A stretch of DNA of 64,000 nucleotides from Cyclobacterium xiamenense (GCF_009467825.1 NZ_WIOK01000008.1:62001-126000); one strand, 5' to 3'; shown: positions 50,249 to 59,420, counted from the first letter of the stretch. The notes: generated by a model from the sequence alone, not told the origin. Numbers and translations: made by a program.

Positions 50249-52757
50249 TTGGAAATGGTCCCTGTTGATGGCCAAAAGAGACCTGCGAAAAACGGGAGGA
50301 AGGCTCATTCTTTTTGTATCCGCTATTGTGACCGGGATCGCCGCGTTGGTAGCCGTGACCTCCTTTGGTGATAACCTTAGTAAAGACATTGACGAGCAAG
50401 CCAAGGAATTGCTTGGAGCAGATTTGTCCCTGGAAAAGAACCAGCCCATTGAGTTTCCCGACCTTGAAGACCGGGCCGCAAGGCGGGCCCTGGAGGTGAA
50501 TTTTGCCTCCATGGTCTATTTTCCCAAAGTAGGCGAAAGCAGGCTAACCCAGGTGCGTGCCCTGGAGGGAGATTTTCCGTTTTATGGAAGTCTGGAAACC
50601 CTACCTGCTGCAGGTGACGGGGAATTCCGAAAGGGAGGGAAACGCGCCTTGGTTGAAAAAACCCTCCTGGCCCAGTTCGGAGCCAGCGTGGGGGACCGCA
50701 TTAAAGTGGGCAATGTTACCCTGGAAATCGTTGGCGCCTTGCAAAAGGTTCCCGGGCAAAACGGCATTACCGCCACCGTGGCACCTGCTGTCTACATTCC
50801 CATGGACCAATTGGAAGCCTCGGGCCTGGTACAGTACGGCAGCCGCGTCAATTACGTGCATTATTTCCAATTTCCGGAAGAATTTGACCTGGAAGCTCTG
50901 ATTACCGAAAAAAAAGAATCCTGGGAAGAGGATAAAGTCAGGCTCGAAACGGTGCAGTCCCAAAAGGAGTCCACGGGAAGGTCGTTTCAAAACCTGTCAA
51001 ACTTCCTGGTATTGGTGGCATTTATCGCCGTCCTCCTGGGATGCGTGGGAGTGGGGAGCGCCATCAATGTCTTCGTAAAGGAAAAATTACCCTCGGTCGC
51101 GGTATTGCGCTGCCTGGGCGTACGCGCAAAGGAAATCGTATTTGTATACCTGGTGCAGATTTTTATCATGGGACTCTTTGGTTCCCTCCTGGGTGCAACC
51201 GCCGGCGCTTTTTTGCAGTTTTTGCTGCCACTTGTCTTTAGTGACTTCCTCCCAGTGGAAGTAACGGTGCAGGTTTCCTGGAGAGCGGTGGCGATGGGTA
51301 CCATTACCGGGGTGTTGATATCGGTGTTGTTTGCCTTGATCCCACTGCTGAAAGTCCGGAAGGTTTCTCCCATGATGACGCTGCGACCAGACGATCCTGC
51401 CGCCGGTTTTGGAAAAGATCCGCTTCGCTGGATGGTGCTGTTGGCTATCTTGTTGTTTATTCTGGGATTCAGCTATTACCTGCTGGAAGAGTGGGACCAA
51501 ACGTTTTGGTTTACGGGATTTGTGGTGTTTGCCTTTGGATCCTTGTGGCTATTGGCCGTAGGGATTATGAAGGCCATTCGGAAATTTTTACCCATCTCCC
51601 TGAACTACCCCGTCCGACAGGCCTTGTCCAACCTGTACCGACCCAATAACCAAACCGTTTCTCTGCTGGCGACCATTGGCCTGGGAACGGCCATGATCGG
51701 TACGCTCTTTTTTATTCAGGATCAGCTACTCGATGAGGTGCGCTTTGCGGATAAGGAAGATCAGCCAAACATGCTGTTCTTTGACATACAAACCCATCAG
51801 GTAGACAGCATGAAAGCGGTACTGGAGGCGGAAGGGCTGCCCGTGCTGCAACATGTCCCTATCGTGACCATGGGGGTAGCAGAGGTTAACGGTCTCACCA
51901 AACAAGACAATGAGGAACTGGAGGAAGAAGAACGACGGTCCAATTCGATGTACAACCGGGAATTTCGGGTCACTTACCGCGATACCCTGATCGCCACGGA
52001 AGAGTTGACCGCTGGAAAGTTGGTGCCATTCGGAAAAAGCGACAGCATTTTTGTTTCCATGGAAGAAGGCTACGCCGAGAGAAACAATGTTTCCCTGGGG
52101 GATGAGGTGGTATTCAACGTGCAGGGAAGGCCGCTTACTACCTATGTGGGGAGCTTTCGGAAAGTGAATTTTCGGCGGGTATCAACGAATTTCCTTGTGG
52201 TTTTCCCGGACAGGGTACTGGACAATGCCCCCAAGTTTCACGTGTTGATCACCCGTACCAAAAACGATCAGGAATCCGCAGACCTGCAAAATCTCATCGT
52301 GCGTCAATTCCCCAATGTTTCGGTCGTAAACCTCAGCATGATCGTAGAAACCCTTGAGGATATTCTAGGAAAAATTAGCTTTGTCATCCAATTCATGGCC
52401 TTGTTTAGTATACTCACGGGTGTGTTGGTGCTGATTAGTTCGCTGTTGATTAGCAAATTTCAACGGATTCGGGAAAATATCCTGCTGCGTACCATCGGCG
52501 CCAGCCGCAATACGTTACTAAAAATTAACGCGCTGGAATACTTGTTCCTCGGAGGGTTGGCTGCCGGGGGTGGTATCCTGCTATCGGTACTGGCGGCTTT
52601 TCTGCTAACCCGGTACGTATTTGAGATATCCTTTCGCATGGAATGGGGCCCCTTAGCCCTGGTTTTTTTCCTGATCACCCTCCTTACGGTGATTTTGGGC
52701 TGGATCAATAGCACCAGTATTTTAAAAGCAAAAACCATGGATATCCTGCGAACCTAA
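50241..52757 (+). CDS. FtsX-like ABC permease, YbbP type
   Basis: 838 residues. The first membrane helix (LILFVSAIVTGIAALVAV) is followed by a large extracytoplasmic MacB-PCD-like domain, then an FtsX unit of three helices (VLVAFIAVLLGCVGVGSAI, IFIMGLFGSLLGATAG, GTITGVLISVLFALIPLL), two more helices, a second periplasmic domain and a second FtsX unit near the C-terminus. This two-FtsX layout is the YbbP type; the E. coli protein partners YbbA. A Shine-Dalgarno site and an 8-nt overlap with the ATPase gene support this start. Substrate unknown; the neighbouring TesA-like esterase suggests lipids. Confidence 0.9.
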   Translation: MVDWKWSLLMAKRDLRKTGGRLILFVSAIVTGIAALVAVTSFGDNLSKDIDEQAKELLGADLSLEKNQPIEFPDLEDRAARRALEVNFASMVYFPKVGESRLTQVRALEGDFPFYGSLETLPAAGDGEFRKGGKRALVEKTLLAQFGASVGDRIKVGNVTLEIVGALQKVPGQNGITATVAPAVYIPMDQLEASGLVQYGSRVNYVHYFQFPEEFDLEALITEKKESWEEDKVRLETVQSQKESTGRSFQNLSNFLVLVAFIAVLLGCVGVGSAINVFVKEKLPSVAVLRCLGVRAKEIVFVYLVQIFIMGLFGSLLGATAGAFLQFLLPLVFSDFLPVEVTVQVSWRAVAMGTITGVLISVLFALIPLLKVRKVSPMMTLRPDDPAAGFGKDPLRWMVLLAILLFILGFSYYLLEEWDQTFWFTGFVVFAFGSLWLLAVGIMKAIRKFLPISLNYPVRQALSNLYRPNNQTVSLLATIGLGTAMIGTLFFIQDQLLDEVRFADKEDQPNMLFFDIQTHQVDSMKAVLEAEGLPVLQHVPIVTMGVAEVNGLTKQDNEELEEEERRSNSMYNREFRVTYRDTLIATEELTAGKLVPFGKSDSIFVSMEEGYAERNNVSLGDEVVFNVQGRPLTTYVGSFRKVNFRRVSTNFLVVFPDRVLDNAPKFHVLITRTKNDQESADLQNLIVRQFPNVSVVNLSMIVETLEDILGKISFVIQFMALFSILTGVLVLISSLLISKFQRIRENILLRTIGASRNTLLKINALEYLFLGGLAAGGGILLSVLAAFLLTRYVFEISFRMEWGPLALVFFLITLLTVILGWINSTSILKAKTMDILRT

Positions 52758-52837
52758 GGGTGGTTTTCAACCGCTACGTTGAGGGGTAAAGAAAAAATTG
52801 GAAAAAAAGCGCTGCATCCTGAACTTTTTGATTACTA

Positions 52838-52855
52838 TTAATGTCTATACATTAA
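52838..52855. promoter_or_regulatory. MarR-type operator upstream of marR
   Basis: TTAATGTCTATACATTAA has perfect 7-bp arms and a 4-nt spacer. It is 16 nt before the marR ATG and matches the palindrome at 53337-53354 at 15 of 18 positions. Its place at the promoter fits autorepression. Confidence 0.7.
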
Positions 52856-52871
52856 ATACAATCGAAATTAA

Positions 52872-53321
52872 ATGAAAATTGAAGAGGAGATTAGGCAAAA
52901 GCCATTCAAAGATGTTTACAACAAAGCGGTGGTCAACCTGCTGTATACCCACAGTTACCTGGTCACCCGACAGAGCAAAATTTTTAAGCCCTTTGACTTA
53001 TCTCCCGAGCAATACAATGTGCTCCGCATCTTACGGGGACAGCACCCCAGCCCGATCACGGTATCGTCTATACAAGACCGGATGCTTAACAAAATGAGTA
53101 ATGCTTCCCGACTGGTGGAGAAGTTAAAGGTAAAAGGTATGGTGAACCGGACAGAATGTGCCGAAGATCGGCGACAGGTAGATATCACCATCACAGAAAA
53201 AGGGCTGGCCGTTTTGAAGGAGTTGGAAGAAGAAGTAAAAAAATTCAATAAAGACACCCTTCACTTGACAGAAGCAGAAGTAGAAACACTCAACGAACTT
53301 CTAGACAAATTGCGTGGGTAA
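52872..53321 (+). CDS. MarR-family transcription regulator (MhqR-like by context)
   Basis: 149 residues, full-length MarR. The HTH region L-S-P-E-Q-Y-N-V-L-R-I-L-R-G leads to ITVSSIQDRMLNKMSNASRLVEKL, and the wing has C-A-E-D-R-R-Q-V-D-I-T-I-T-E-K-G. One Cys is in the wing region (NRTECAEDRR). Its probable operator appears twice, before this gene and before yceI. The genes that follow include relatives of MhqO and MhqD, which in Bacillus are controlled by the MarR-type repressor MhqR in response to quinones. An electrophile-responsive repressor is therefore likely. Confidence 0.88.
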   Translation: MKIEEEIRQKPFKDVYNKAVVNLLYTHSYLVTRQSKIFKPFDLSPEQYNVLRILRGQHPSPITVSSIQDRMLNKMSNASRLVEKLKVKGMVNRTECAEDRRQVDITITEKGLAVLKELEEEVKKFNKDTLHLTEAEVETLNELLDKLRG

Positions 53322-53336
53322 AAAAATTTACCTAAA

Positions 53337-53354
53337 TAAATGTATATACATTTA
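53337..53354. promoter_or_regulatory. MarR-type operator upstream of yceI
   Basis: TAAATGTATATACATTTA is an 18-bp perfect palindrome, 15 bp after the marR stop and 48 nt before the yceI ATG. An extra half-site TTAATGT follows at 53352-53358. It should let MarR control the yceI-mhq-like operon separately from its own gene. Confidence 0.72.
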
Positions 53355-53402
53355 ATGTATTAATATATAAATCAATTCCAACAAATACTAAATTTTAAAA
53401 AG

Positions 53403-53930
53403 ATGAGTAAAGCAAAATGGATCATCGATCCCACCCATTCGGAAGTAGCGTTCAAGGTAAAGCACCTTGTTATTTCTACCGTTACCGGTTATTTTCGTGA
53501 ATTCAAAGGAGAAGCAGAGAGCGATTCGGATGATTTCTCCAATACTAGCATTGCCTTTTCGGCAGCCGTAGACAGCATTGATACCAACCAAAAGGACCGG
53601 GACGCCCATTTGAAGTCAGCCGACTTTTTTGACGCCGCAAACCATCCGGAGCTCACTTTCAGCAAGGGAAAGCTGGAAAAAAAGGAGGGGGAATGGGTCG
53701 TCAACGGTGACCTGACCATTCGGGGTACCACGCATCCCATCTCGCTGAAAGCGGACATTGGAGGCATCGCTCAGGATCCCTACGGGCAGACAAAGGCCGG
53801 CTTTGAGCTAGAAGGCAAACTCTCCAGAAAAGCCTTCGGACTGACCTGGTCGGCGGTTACGGAAGCGGGCAGCGTCGTCGTTGGAGACGAAGTTAAAATC
53901 TTTGCCAGCATTCAGCTGGTCAAACAATAA
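53403..53930 (+). CDS. YceI-family lipid-binding-like protein, cytoplasmic form
   Basis: 175 residues with no signal peptide, unlike the periplasmic YceI of E. coli. The lipocalin-like pattern is clear: W-x-I-D-P-T-H-S-E-V-x-F-K-V-K-H, F-x-D-A-A-N-H-P-E-L-T-F, V-N-G-D-L-T-I-R-G-T-T-H-P-I and F-E-L-E-G-K-L-S-R-K-A-F-G-L. YceI proteins bind polyisoprenoid or quinone-like molecules, which fits a quinone-response operon. It lies between the second MarR operator and the ring-cleaving dioxygenase gene. Confidence 0.9.
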   Translation: MSKAKWIIDPTHSEVAFKVKHLVISTVTGYFREFKGEAESDSDDFSNTSIAFSAAVDSIDTNQKDRDAHLKSADFFDAANHPELTFSKGKLEKKEGEWVVNGDLTIRGTTHPISLKADIGGIAQDPYGQTKAGFELEGKLSRKAFGLTWSAVTEAGSVVVGDEVKIFASIQLVKQ

Positions 53931-53935
53931 TCCAA

Positions 53936-53964
53936 TCCGGACTCCCGGTATTCGGGAGTCCGGA
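53936..53964 (+). repeat. 12-bp stem hairpin between yceI and the dioxygenase gene
   Basis: TCCGGACTCCCG and CGGGAGTCCGGA form a perfect 12-bp stem with a 5-nt loop (GTATT). It is followed by ATAAAACCC, not by a T-run. It may be a partial stop or an RNA-stability element that lowers or protects the downstream message. Confidence 0.65.
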
Positions 53965-53980
53965 ATAAAACCCATAAGTC

Positions 53981-54940
53981 ATGATTCAGCCGATATCTGG
54001 CATCCACCACATCACCGCAATCGCCTCGGACCCGCAGCGGAATGTAGATTTTTACACCCGCGTGCTGGGATTGAGGTTGGTGAAGAAGACCATCAATTTT
54101 GATTCGCCGGATGTGTACCATTTTTATTTTGGAGACGAAAGAGGAAGCCCGGGTACGATCCTCACCTTTTTTCCATTCAGTGGAGCGACAAAGGGTAAAC
54201 GAGGGATGGGCGAATTAACCTTTACGGCACTTTCCATCCCCCAGGAATCCATTTCGTTTTGGCGAAAGCGATTGAAGGGGTTTGGGATTCCGGTCTCGGA
54301 TACGTTGCAGCGTTTTGGAGAGGAAGTGATACGTTTCACCGATCCGGATGGGATGGGGATCGAGCTGCTGGCAGTGACGCAGGATGCGCGAACCGGCTGG
54401 GCGGGCGCGAGCGTTCCTGAGGAGCATGCCATTCGCGGAATCGCTGGAGCAACGCTAAACCTCCGCGATCCAGAGCCCACTGCTGCGTTATTGACGCAGG
54501 TGTTGAATTACCGGTTTGAGCAAGCGCTGCCCGGAAAACGTTTCCGCTATGGAATTGAGGGAAAGCCTGGCGAGGCAATCGACCTGGTGGTGCAGGACCC
54601 TCCGGATCAGTTCATACAGAGCGCCGGTTCTGTCCATCACATCGCCTTTCGGACGGCTACCATGGACCAGCAAGTGGAAATACAGCGCCATTTGCAGAAT
54701 CAGGGGGTGCCCGTCACCGAAGTGAAAGACCGAAGTTATTTTAAGTCCATTTATTTCCGCGAGCCGGGCGGCCTGCTATTCGAGGTAGCGACCGACTCCC
54801 CCGGTTTTGCAACAGACGAACCTTTGGAATCCCTGGGAACACGGCTGATGTTGCCGGACTGGGTGGCCCCACAGCGCGAGCAGATTGAAAGCAAATTGAA
54901 GCCCATTCGGGTAAACTATCAAGAACCATGGACCAACTGA
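53981..54940 (+). CDS. Ring-cleaving dioxygenase, MhqO/MhqA/LinE type
   Basis: 319 residues made of two pairs of VOC/glyoxalase motifs. The first has GIHHITAIASD, FYTRVLGLRLVKKTINFD and FTDPDGMGIELLAV. The second has GATLNLRDPEPTAALL, GSVHHIAFRTATMDQ, and REPGGLLFEVATD, with His and Glu ligands for a metal. The family cleaves or detoxifies hydroquinones and catechols with Fe(II). It overlaps the hydrolase gene by 13 nt. It and that gene resemble the mhqO-mhqD pair. Confidence 0.88.
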   Translation: MIQPISGIHHITAIASDPQRNVDFYTRVLGLRLVKKTINFDSPDVYHFYFGDERGSPGTILTFFPFSGATKGKRGMGELTFTALSIPQESISFWRKRLKGFGIPVSDTLQRFGEEVIRFTDPDGMGIELLAVTQDARTGWAGASVPEEHAIRGIAGATLNLRDPEPTAALLTQVLNYRFEQALPGKRFRYGIEGKPGEAIDLVVQDPPDQFIQSAGSVHHIAFRTATMDQQVEIQRHLQNQGVPVTEVKDRSYFKSIYFREPGGLLFEVATDSPGFATDEPLESLGTRLMLPDWVAPQREQIESKLKPIRVNYQEPWTN

Positions 54941-55548
54941 TACAGACCGGCACTGACCGCAGCCGTGCAAGGGGTATCGCCATTGTTTTGCATGGAAGGG
55001 GCGGAACCGCTTCCGGTATGAAACCGCTCTTGGCAGCCTTGGATCTCCCGGAATTTGCCTTTCTGATTCCCCAGGCTCCGGGCAATACCTGGTATCCGTA
55101 TGGGTTCATGGTAGACGAGTCGGATAACGAACCGTTTTTGCAGCAATCCCTGGAAGGGATCCATGCCCTGGTCGCTTCCGTGCAGGCTGAGGGCCAGCCT
55201 TCCTCCAGCATTTACTTTATCGGTTTTTCTCAGGGGGCTTGTCTTGCATTGGAGTACGTGGCACGGTATCCCCGGTTTTATGGTGGTGTTTGCGCATTCA
55301 CGGGAGGCTTGATTGGCAAATACCTTCCGGAGGAAAAATACCAGGGGGATCTGGCCGGTACGACTATTTTTATCGGTGCGAGTGAACGGGATATTCACGT
55401 GCCCATGAACCGTATTCGGTTGTCTGGTGAACGCCTATCCCAGATGGGGGCCGTGGTGAAGGTTCTCGGATTCGATGACGCCTTGCATACCATTCGTGAG
55501 GAGGAGATAGTCGCTGGGAAAGAATTTGTTTTTCGGGAGCATACGTGA
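54928..55548 (+). CDS. Alpha/beta-hydrolase, phospholipase/carboxylesterase type (MhqD-like)
   Basis: 206 residues. The oxyanion region is IVLHGRGG, the nucleophile elbow GFSQG with Ser, the Asp lies in ASERDIHVP and the His in DALHTI. This is the catalytic triad of the phospholipase/carboxylesterase family that includes MhqD. The start codon overlaps the dioxygenase gene (13 nt). Substrate unknown; in the Mhq system the hydrolase works with the dioxygenase in removing quinone-like electrophiles. Confidence 0.88.
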   Translation: MDQLIQTGTDRSRARGIAIVLHGRGGTASGMKPLLAALDLPEFAFLIPQAPGNTWYPYGFMVDESDNEPFLQQSLEGIHALVASVQAEGQPSSSIYFIGFSQGACLALEYVARYPRFYGGVCAFTGGLIGKYLPEEKYQGDLAGTTIFIGASERDIHVPMNRIRLSGERLSQMGAVVKVLGFDDALHTIREEEIVAGKEFVFREHT

Positions 55549-55634
55549 GCGGTATGGCCCGGGTTTTGACGGAACATTCCTGCACCCCTACTCGTACAAA
55601 GGGAGGTGATCGTTACTTAAAAACTGCAGCCTGT

Positions 55635-56354
55635 ATGAAAACTTTCCTTTTGTTTTTTGCGCTTGCCCTGGTTGGCCCTTTATTTCAGGCGATTTCCCAG
55701 GAGTTGCCCCAGATCTCCGTCGAGGGGCAGAGTGAGATTCAGGTAATGCCGGATCAGGCCCTACTGACCGTCATGTTACGTGCAACCGCCATGGAAACCG
55801 CTAAGGCGACCGCTGAATTAAATAAAAAGGCAGAAGAAGTGACAGCTGCACTGGAAAATTCCGGGTTGAGGGGCTACGAATTGACCGCCGAAAACTACTA
55901 CGTAAACGTGAATCGGGTCTACGTTAAGGGGAGTTCCAGGGATAGTGGCTACGTAGCCAGTCAAACCCTAAAAATTCTTGTTCGGGATACGGGCGAAAAG
56001 TTACTTTCGATCGTTCAGGTATTGCATGGATCCACCGATCTGGAGTTTCAGATCGCCTATCAGCTATCCGCTGAAAAAAAGAAACGTTACGGTGAGGAAC
56101 TGGTAAAACTGGCCATTGCGGATGCGCGCGTGAAAGGAGAGGCGATCGCCACAGCGCTTGACATCAATGAGATCGTTGTGCATCGGGTCAGCTATCAGGG
56201 TGGTCAATCTTTTGATCCGGTAGTCTACCGGGCCAAGGGGATGCGGATGGAGGCCGCGGATGCAGCCGTGCCTCCTACGCTACAACCGGGGGAACAAACC
56301 CTGTCTGAACGGGTGCATATCATTTATACCTTTGCGCAAAAAGCTCCCCGATAG
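55635..56354 (+). CDS. Secreted SIMPL-domain protein (DUF541)
   Basis: 239 residues from the ATG at 55635, where the signal peptide begins (cleavage near AISQ, residue 22). The SIMPL fold is shown by ISVEGQSEIQVMPDQALLTV, the helix A-T-A-E-L-N-K-K-A-E-E-V, V-N-R-V-Y-V-K-G and Y-Q-L-S-A-E-K-K-K-R-Y-G-E-E-L-V-K-L-A-I-A-D-A-R-V-K-G-E. Related to BP26/OMP28 oxidative-stress proteins of the envelope. Single gene after the mhq-like operon; an 86-bp gap separates them. Confidence 0.85.
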   Translation: MKTFLLFFALALVGPLFQAISQELPQISVEGQSEIQVMPDQALLTVMLRATAMETAKATAELNKKAEEVTAALENSGLRGYELTAENYYVNVNRVYVKGSSRDSGYVASQTLKILVRDTGEKLLSIVQVLHGSTDLEFQIAYQLSAEKKKRYGEELVKLAIADARVKGEAIATALDINEIVVHRVSYQGGQSFDPVVYRAKGMRMEAADAAVPPTLQPGEQTLSERVHIIYTFAQKAPR

Positions 56355-56520
56355 GCCGGAGCGATGTCAGTAAATTGGCAGTTGAGACGGTATTGTCGGT
56401 GCATCGCTCTCCGGGTAACCCATTAGCAAAAAAAAGGAATATATTTTCTCCATAAGTACGCAGGCCTGCGTACCTTTCGACCAGGTTATAACATTTGGTA
56501 CAGGACGCGGTTTTACCAGT

Positions 56521-57204
56521 ATGAATGCGCATATACTAATGAATTTTCTTCGGGAATTGTCGGCGAACAATTCCAAAGAGTGGATGGATGCCAACCGGAA
56601 GCGCTTTCTTCGGGCGAAACAGGTATTGGAAGCCGATGCAGCGGTGATTTTGGCTGGGTTAAGTGCCAATCAGCCTGAATTTGCCAGCTTACGCCCCAAG
56701 GACTGCCTCTTTCGTCAAAATCGGGACATTCGTTTTTCCCCCAATAAGCTGCCGTACAAAACCAATATGTCGGCCTATTTTGCTATAGGTGGGAAGAAAT
56801 CTGAAGGGCCGGGGTATTACCTGCATTTGGAGCCCGGTAAAAGTTTTCTAGCAGGAGGTATTTGGATGCCTGAACCCGATATCCTGAAAAAGATACGGCA
56901 GGAAATTGACTATTCCGGGCAGGATTTTGAAGCCATTGTAAAAGAACCCACGTTTTTCGGATATTTTGGCGACATGCAGGGAGAACAATTGAAGACCTCC
57001 CCGAAAGACTACCCAAAAGAGCATCCCTACATTCACTACCTGCGGTATAAAAGTTTTATTGTATCCAAGCCGCTGGATGATGAAGCGATTGATTCCGGCC
57101 GGCACGTCTCTCTGGCGCTGGAAGCTTTTGCATGCATGCGCCCATTTATGGATTTTTTAGATCGCGCGGTAGCAACTTCCGACGACGAGGGCTATTTGAT
57201 TTAA
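56521..57204 (+). CDS. DUF2461 domain protein
   Basis: 227 residues, no signal peptide. It matches DUF2461 by FLRELSANNSKEWMDANRKRF, then F-R-Q-N-R-D-I-R-F-S-P-N-K-L-P-Y-K-T-N and Y-Y-L-H-L-E-P-G-K-S-F-L-A-G-G-I-W-M-P. Members are widespread but uncharacterised. It ends 4 bp inside the convergent HAD gene stop. No functional prediction is made. Confidence 0.88.
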   Translation: MNAHILMNFLRELSANNSKEWMDANRKRFLRAKQVLEADAAVILAGLSANQPEFASLRPKDCLFRQNRDIRFSPNKLPYKTNMSAYFAIGGKKSEGPGYYLHLEPGKSFLAGGIWMPEPDILKKIRQEIDYSGQDFEAIVKEPTFFGYFGDMQGEQLKTSPKDYPKEHPYIHYLRYKSFIVSKPLDDEAIDSGRHVSLALEAFACMRPFMDFLDRAVATSDDEGYLI

Positions 57205-58019
57205 AGCAGGTGTTTTTCGATGGCCCTGGCTACGCCATCTGCGGTGTTACTGGCGGTAATCTCCCGAGCTACCGCTTTTACTTCCCGGACTGCATTTTCC
57301 ACGGCTATTCCCAGACCTACAGAAGATAGCAGCTCGATATCGTTGTAGTTGTCGCCAAAGGCGATGACCTCTTCCATTTTAATGTCCAGCTTTGACAGTA
57401 CTTCCCGCAGCCCGGTGGCCTTCGAAATGGGTTTGGGGGCAATTTCGAGATAGGTATCCTTGGAACGGTACAGGTGCAGCACCGAGGATAAGCGTTCGTC
57501 CAGTTCCTCGTACAGTGCCTGTATTTCCTTGGCCGGACCCATGCACATCACTTTATGTGCGCCGGATCGGTTCTGTTTCCAGTGTGACAAGACGGCGCTG
57601 TTTTCAAGCAAGGTAGCTTTGACTTTGGTGGCATGCTCTTCTTTTGCTGTCCAGGCGTCCATTTTGGGCGCGTACCAGGAATTTTCCGAATACAGACTCA
57701 GGTGGATGTTGGTGGATTCGCTGAGCTGGGCGATTTGCTGGCAAACCTCCACCGGTATCCAAACCGAACGAATGGGCAGTGGTTGGGAGGAGGAGTAGGC
57801 CGGGAGTACGAAACCACCGTTGTAACAAATGAGGGGATTGTTTTCCCGGCGCAGGTCTTTCAGCAAATGAATCATGGCAGAAGGCATCCTGGAAGAAGCC
57901 AAAATGACCGGAAATTCAGGAGGCAAGCTGGCAAAAGCTTTGCGGGTTCTCGGGGAGAGTTCCCGGTTTCGATCCAGCAAGGTGCCGTCGATGTCTGTAC
58001 AAATCGCTTTTATGGGCAT
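57201..58019 (-). CDS. Cof-type HAD-superfamily phosphatase
   Basis: 272 residues from the ATG at 58019; a TTG at 58058 would add 13 non-conserved residues and overlap hemN. HAD motif I D9-I-D11-G-T-L-L-D, motif II LASSR, the cap domain (about 90-190) of type IIB, motif III K in PKPISKATGL and motif IV FGDNYNDIELL are complete. Members dephosphorylate sugar phosphates, flavin or nucleotides; the substrate is not predictable. It is downstream of hemN on the same strand. Confidence 0.9.
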   Translation of the reverse strand: MPIKAICTDIDGTLLDRNRELSPRTRKAFASLPPEFPVILASSRMPSAMIHLLKDLRRENNPLICYNGGFVLPAYSSSQPLPIRSVWIPVEVCQQIAQLSESTNIHLSLYSENSWYAPKMDAWTAKEEHATKVKATLLENSAVLSHWKQNRSGAHKVMCMGPAKEIQALYEELDERLSSVLHLYRSKDTYLEIAPKPISKATGLREVLSKLDIKMEEVIAFGDNYNDIELLSSVGLGIAVENAVREVKAVAREITASNTADGVARAIEKHLL

Positions 58020-58054
58020 TAAAAAGGGTTTTTTGAAAAAGCGAAGATAGGCAA

Positions 58055-59404
58055 TCAAATAGCTTTACTAAAGGCAGTAGCAGATTTTTTGTCCAAACTC
58101 ATGTAGGGGTCAAATGCCATGCAAATGTTTCGGACAAACGGTTTTCCTTCGTCCAGAATATGCATTCCCTGTTGATCAAACGCGATCAGCCCATCCGTTT
58201 CAAAATCCAGGAGTTTTTCAAGCAGCCCATCCGGGAGTTCATCCATATTGGTCCACGAAGCGCAGCGATTGCAAATAAGCTGCAGGATGATGGCCTTGAC
58301 TTTTAGGTTTTCTTCCGTTTGGACGTGCCCCTTGATAAGCGGCAATTCGCCCATAAGGATGTTTTTTTTGTATGCTTCGACGGATTTTTCGTTTTGGCCG
58401 TACGCATGGTAAATATCGCTGATTGCGCTGCATCCCAGGCCCAGCAGAATTCTCGACGGGGAGGTAGTGTACCCCATGAAGTTGCGGTGGAGGGTTTTGT
58501 CCTTTTTTGCCTGCAACAGCGGGTCTCCGGGCAGCGCAAAATGATCCATACCAATTTCTTCGTAGCCCATTTCCTCCAGCCAGGTTTTTCCCTGCTCGTA
58601 AAGGGCCCGCTTTTCATCTTCTTTTGGTAGGAAAGCTTCAAACGATTTTTGGGCAGGAAAAGCCGAAGGCAGATGTGCGTAACTGTAAAAGGCAATTCGC
58701 TCCGGCAGTAATTCCTGTACCTTTGCGAAGGTATCTTTCAGTGTGTCCAGCGTTTGGTGGGGCAGCCCGTAGATCAGGTCAAAATTGACCGAGGTGTACC
58801 CCAGTCGCCGGCTACTCTCCGTTACCTGCTTTACTTTTTCGAAAGGTTGTATCCGGTGAATCGTTTGCTGCACCTGTGGATCGAAATCCTGTATGCCAAA
58901 ACTGACCCGTGTAAACCCATGGCGTGCCAGGGTTTCCAAATGTGCTTCCGTTGTATTGTTTGGGTGCCCCTCAAAGCTGAAGGAAGGATTTTCTACGAGG
59001 GTGGAGGTACTTCCTAGATGCTTCAAAAGAATGTTCAGGGTTTCCGGAGCAAAGAAAGTAGGCGTGCCACCGCCTAGGTGGATGCCAGCTAATTTGGGTT
59101 TTTGATCCAGCCAATCCAGGTACATGTTCCACTCTTTCATAAGGGAAGAAATGTACGGCAGTTCCACCTTGTGGTTTTGTGTAATTCGCTTGTTGCAGCC
59201 GCAGTAGGTACATAAGCTTTCGCAAAAAGGTAGGTGTATGTACAAGGTCATGCCTTCTTTCTCCCCAAACTCCGAATACGCTTGTTGAAAGAGCGTCTTC
59301 CAGCGCATCGGATCTAGGAAATTATTCCAATGCGGAACTGCAGGATACGAAGTATACCTGGGGGCCGGTACGTTGTATTTTTGAATCAGGGACATCTTCT
59401 CCAT
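58055..59404 (-). CDS. hemN: Oxygen-independent coproporphyrinogen III oxidase
   Basis: 449 residues from the ATG at 59404 (ATG at 59395 also possible). Motifs: NVPAPRYTSYPAVPHW at the N-terminus, radical-SAM cluster C-E-S-L-C-T-Y-C-G-C, GGGTPTF, FDLIYGLPHQ and the C-terminal M-G-Y-T-T region. It decarboxylates coproporphyrinogen III to protoporphyrinogen IX under low oxygen in haem synthesis. A 7-bp inverted repeat (TTGTTTG-AG-CAAACAA at 59421-59436) lies 17 nt upstream of the start and may be an operator. HAD phosphatase follows on the same strand. Confidence 0.94.
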   Translation of the reverse strand: MEKMSLIQKYNVPAPRYTSYPAVPHWNNFLDPMRWKTLFQQAYSEFGEKEGMTLYIHLPFCESLCTYCGCNKRITQNHKVELPYISSLMKEWNMYLDWLDQKPKLAGIHLGGGTPTFFAPETLNILLKHLGSTSTLVENPSFSFEGHPNNTTEAHLETLARHGFTRVSFGIQDFDPQVQQTIHRIQPFEKVKQVTESSRRLGYTSVNFDLIYGLPHQTLDTLKDTFAKVQELLPERIAFYSYAHLPSAFPAQKSFEAFLPKEDEKRALYEQGKTWLEEMGYEEIGMDHFALPGDPLLQAKKDKTLHRNFMGYTTSPSRILLGLGCSAISDIYHAYGQNEKSVEAYKKNILMGELPLIKGHVQTEENLKVKAIILQLICNRCASWTNMDELPDGLLEKLLDFETDGLIAFDQQGMHILDEGKPFVRNICMAFDPYMSLDKKSATAFSKAI

Positions 59405-59420
59405 AATCGTCGTATGCTGC

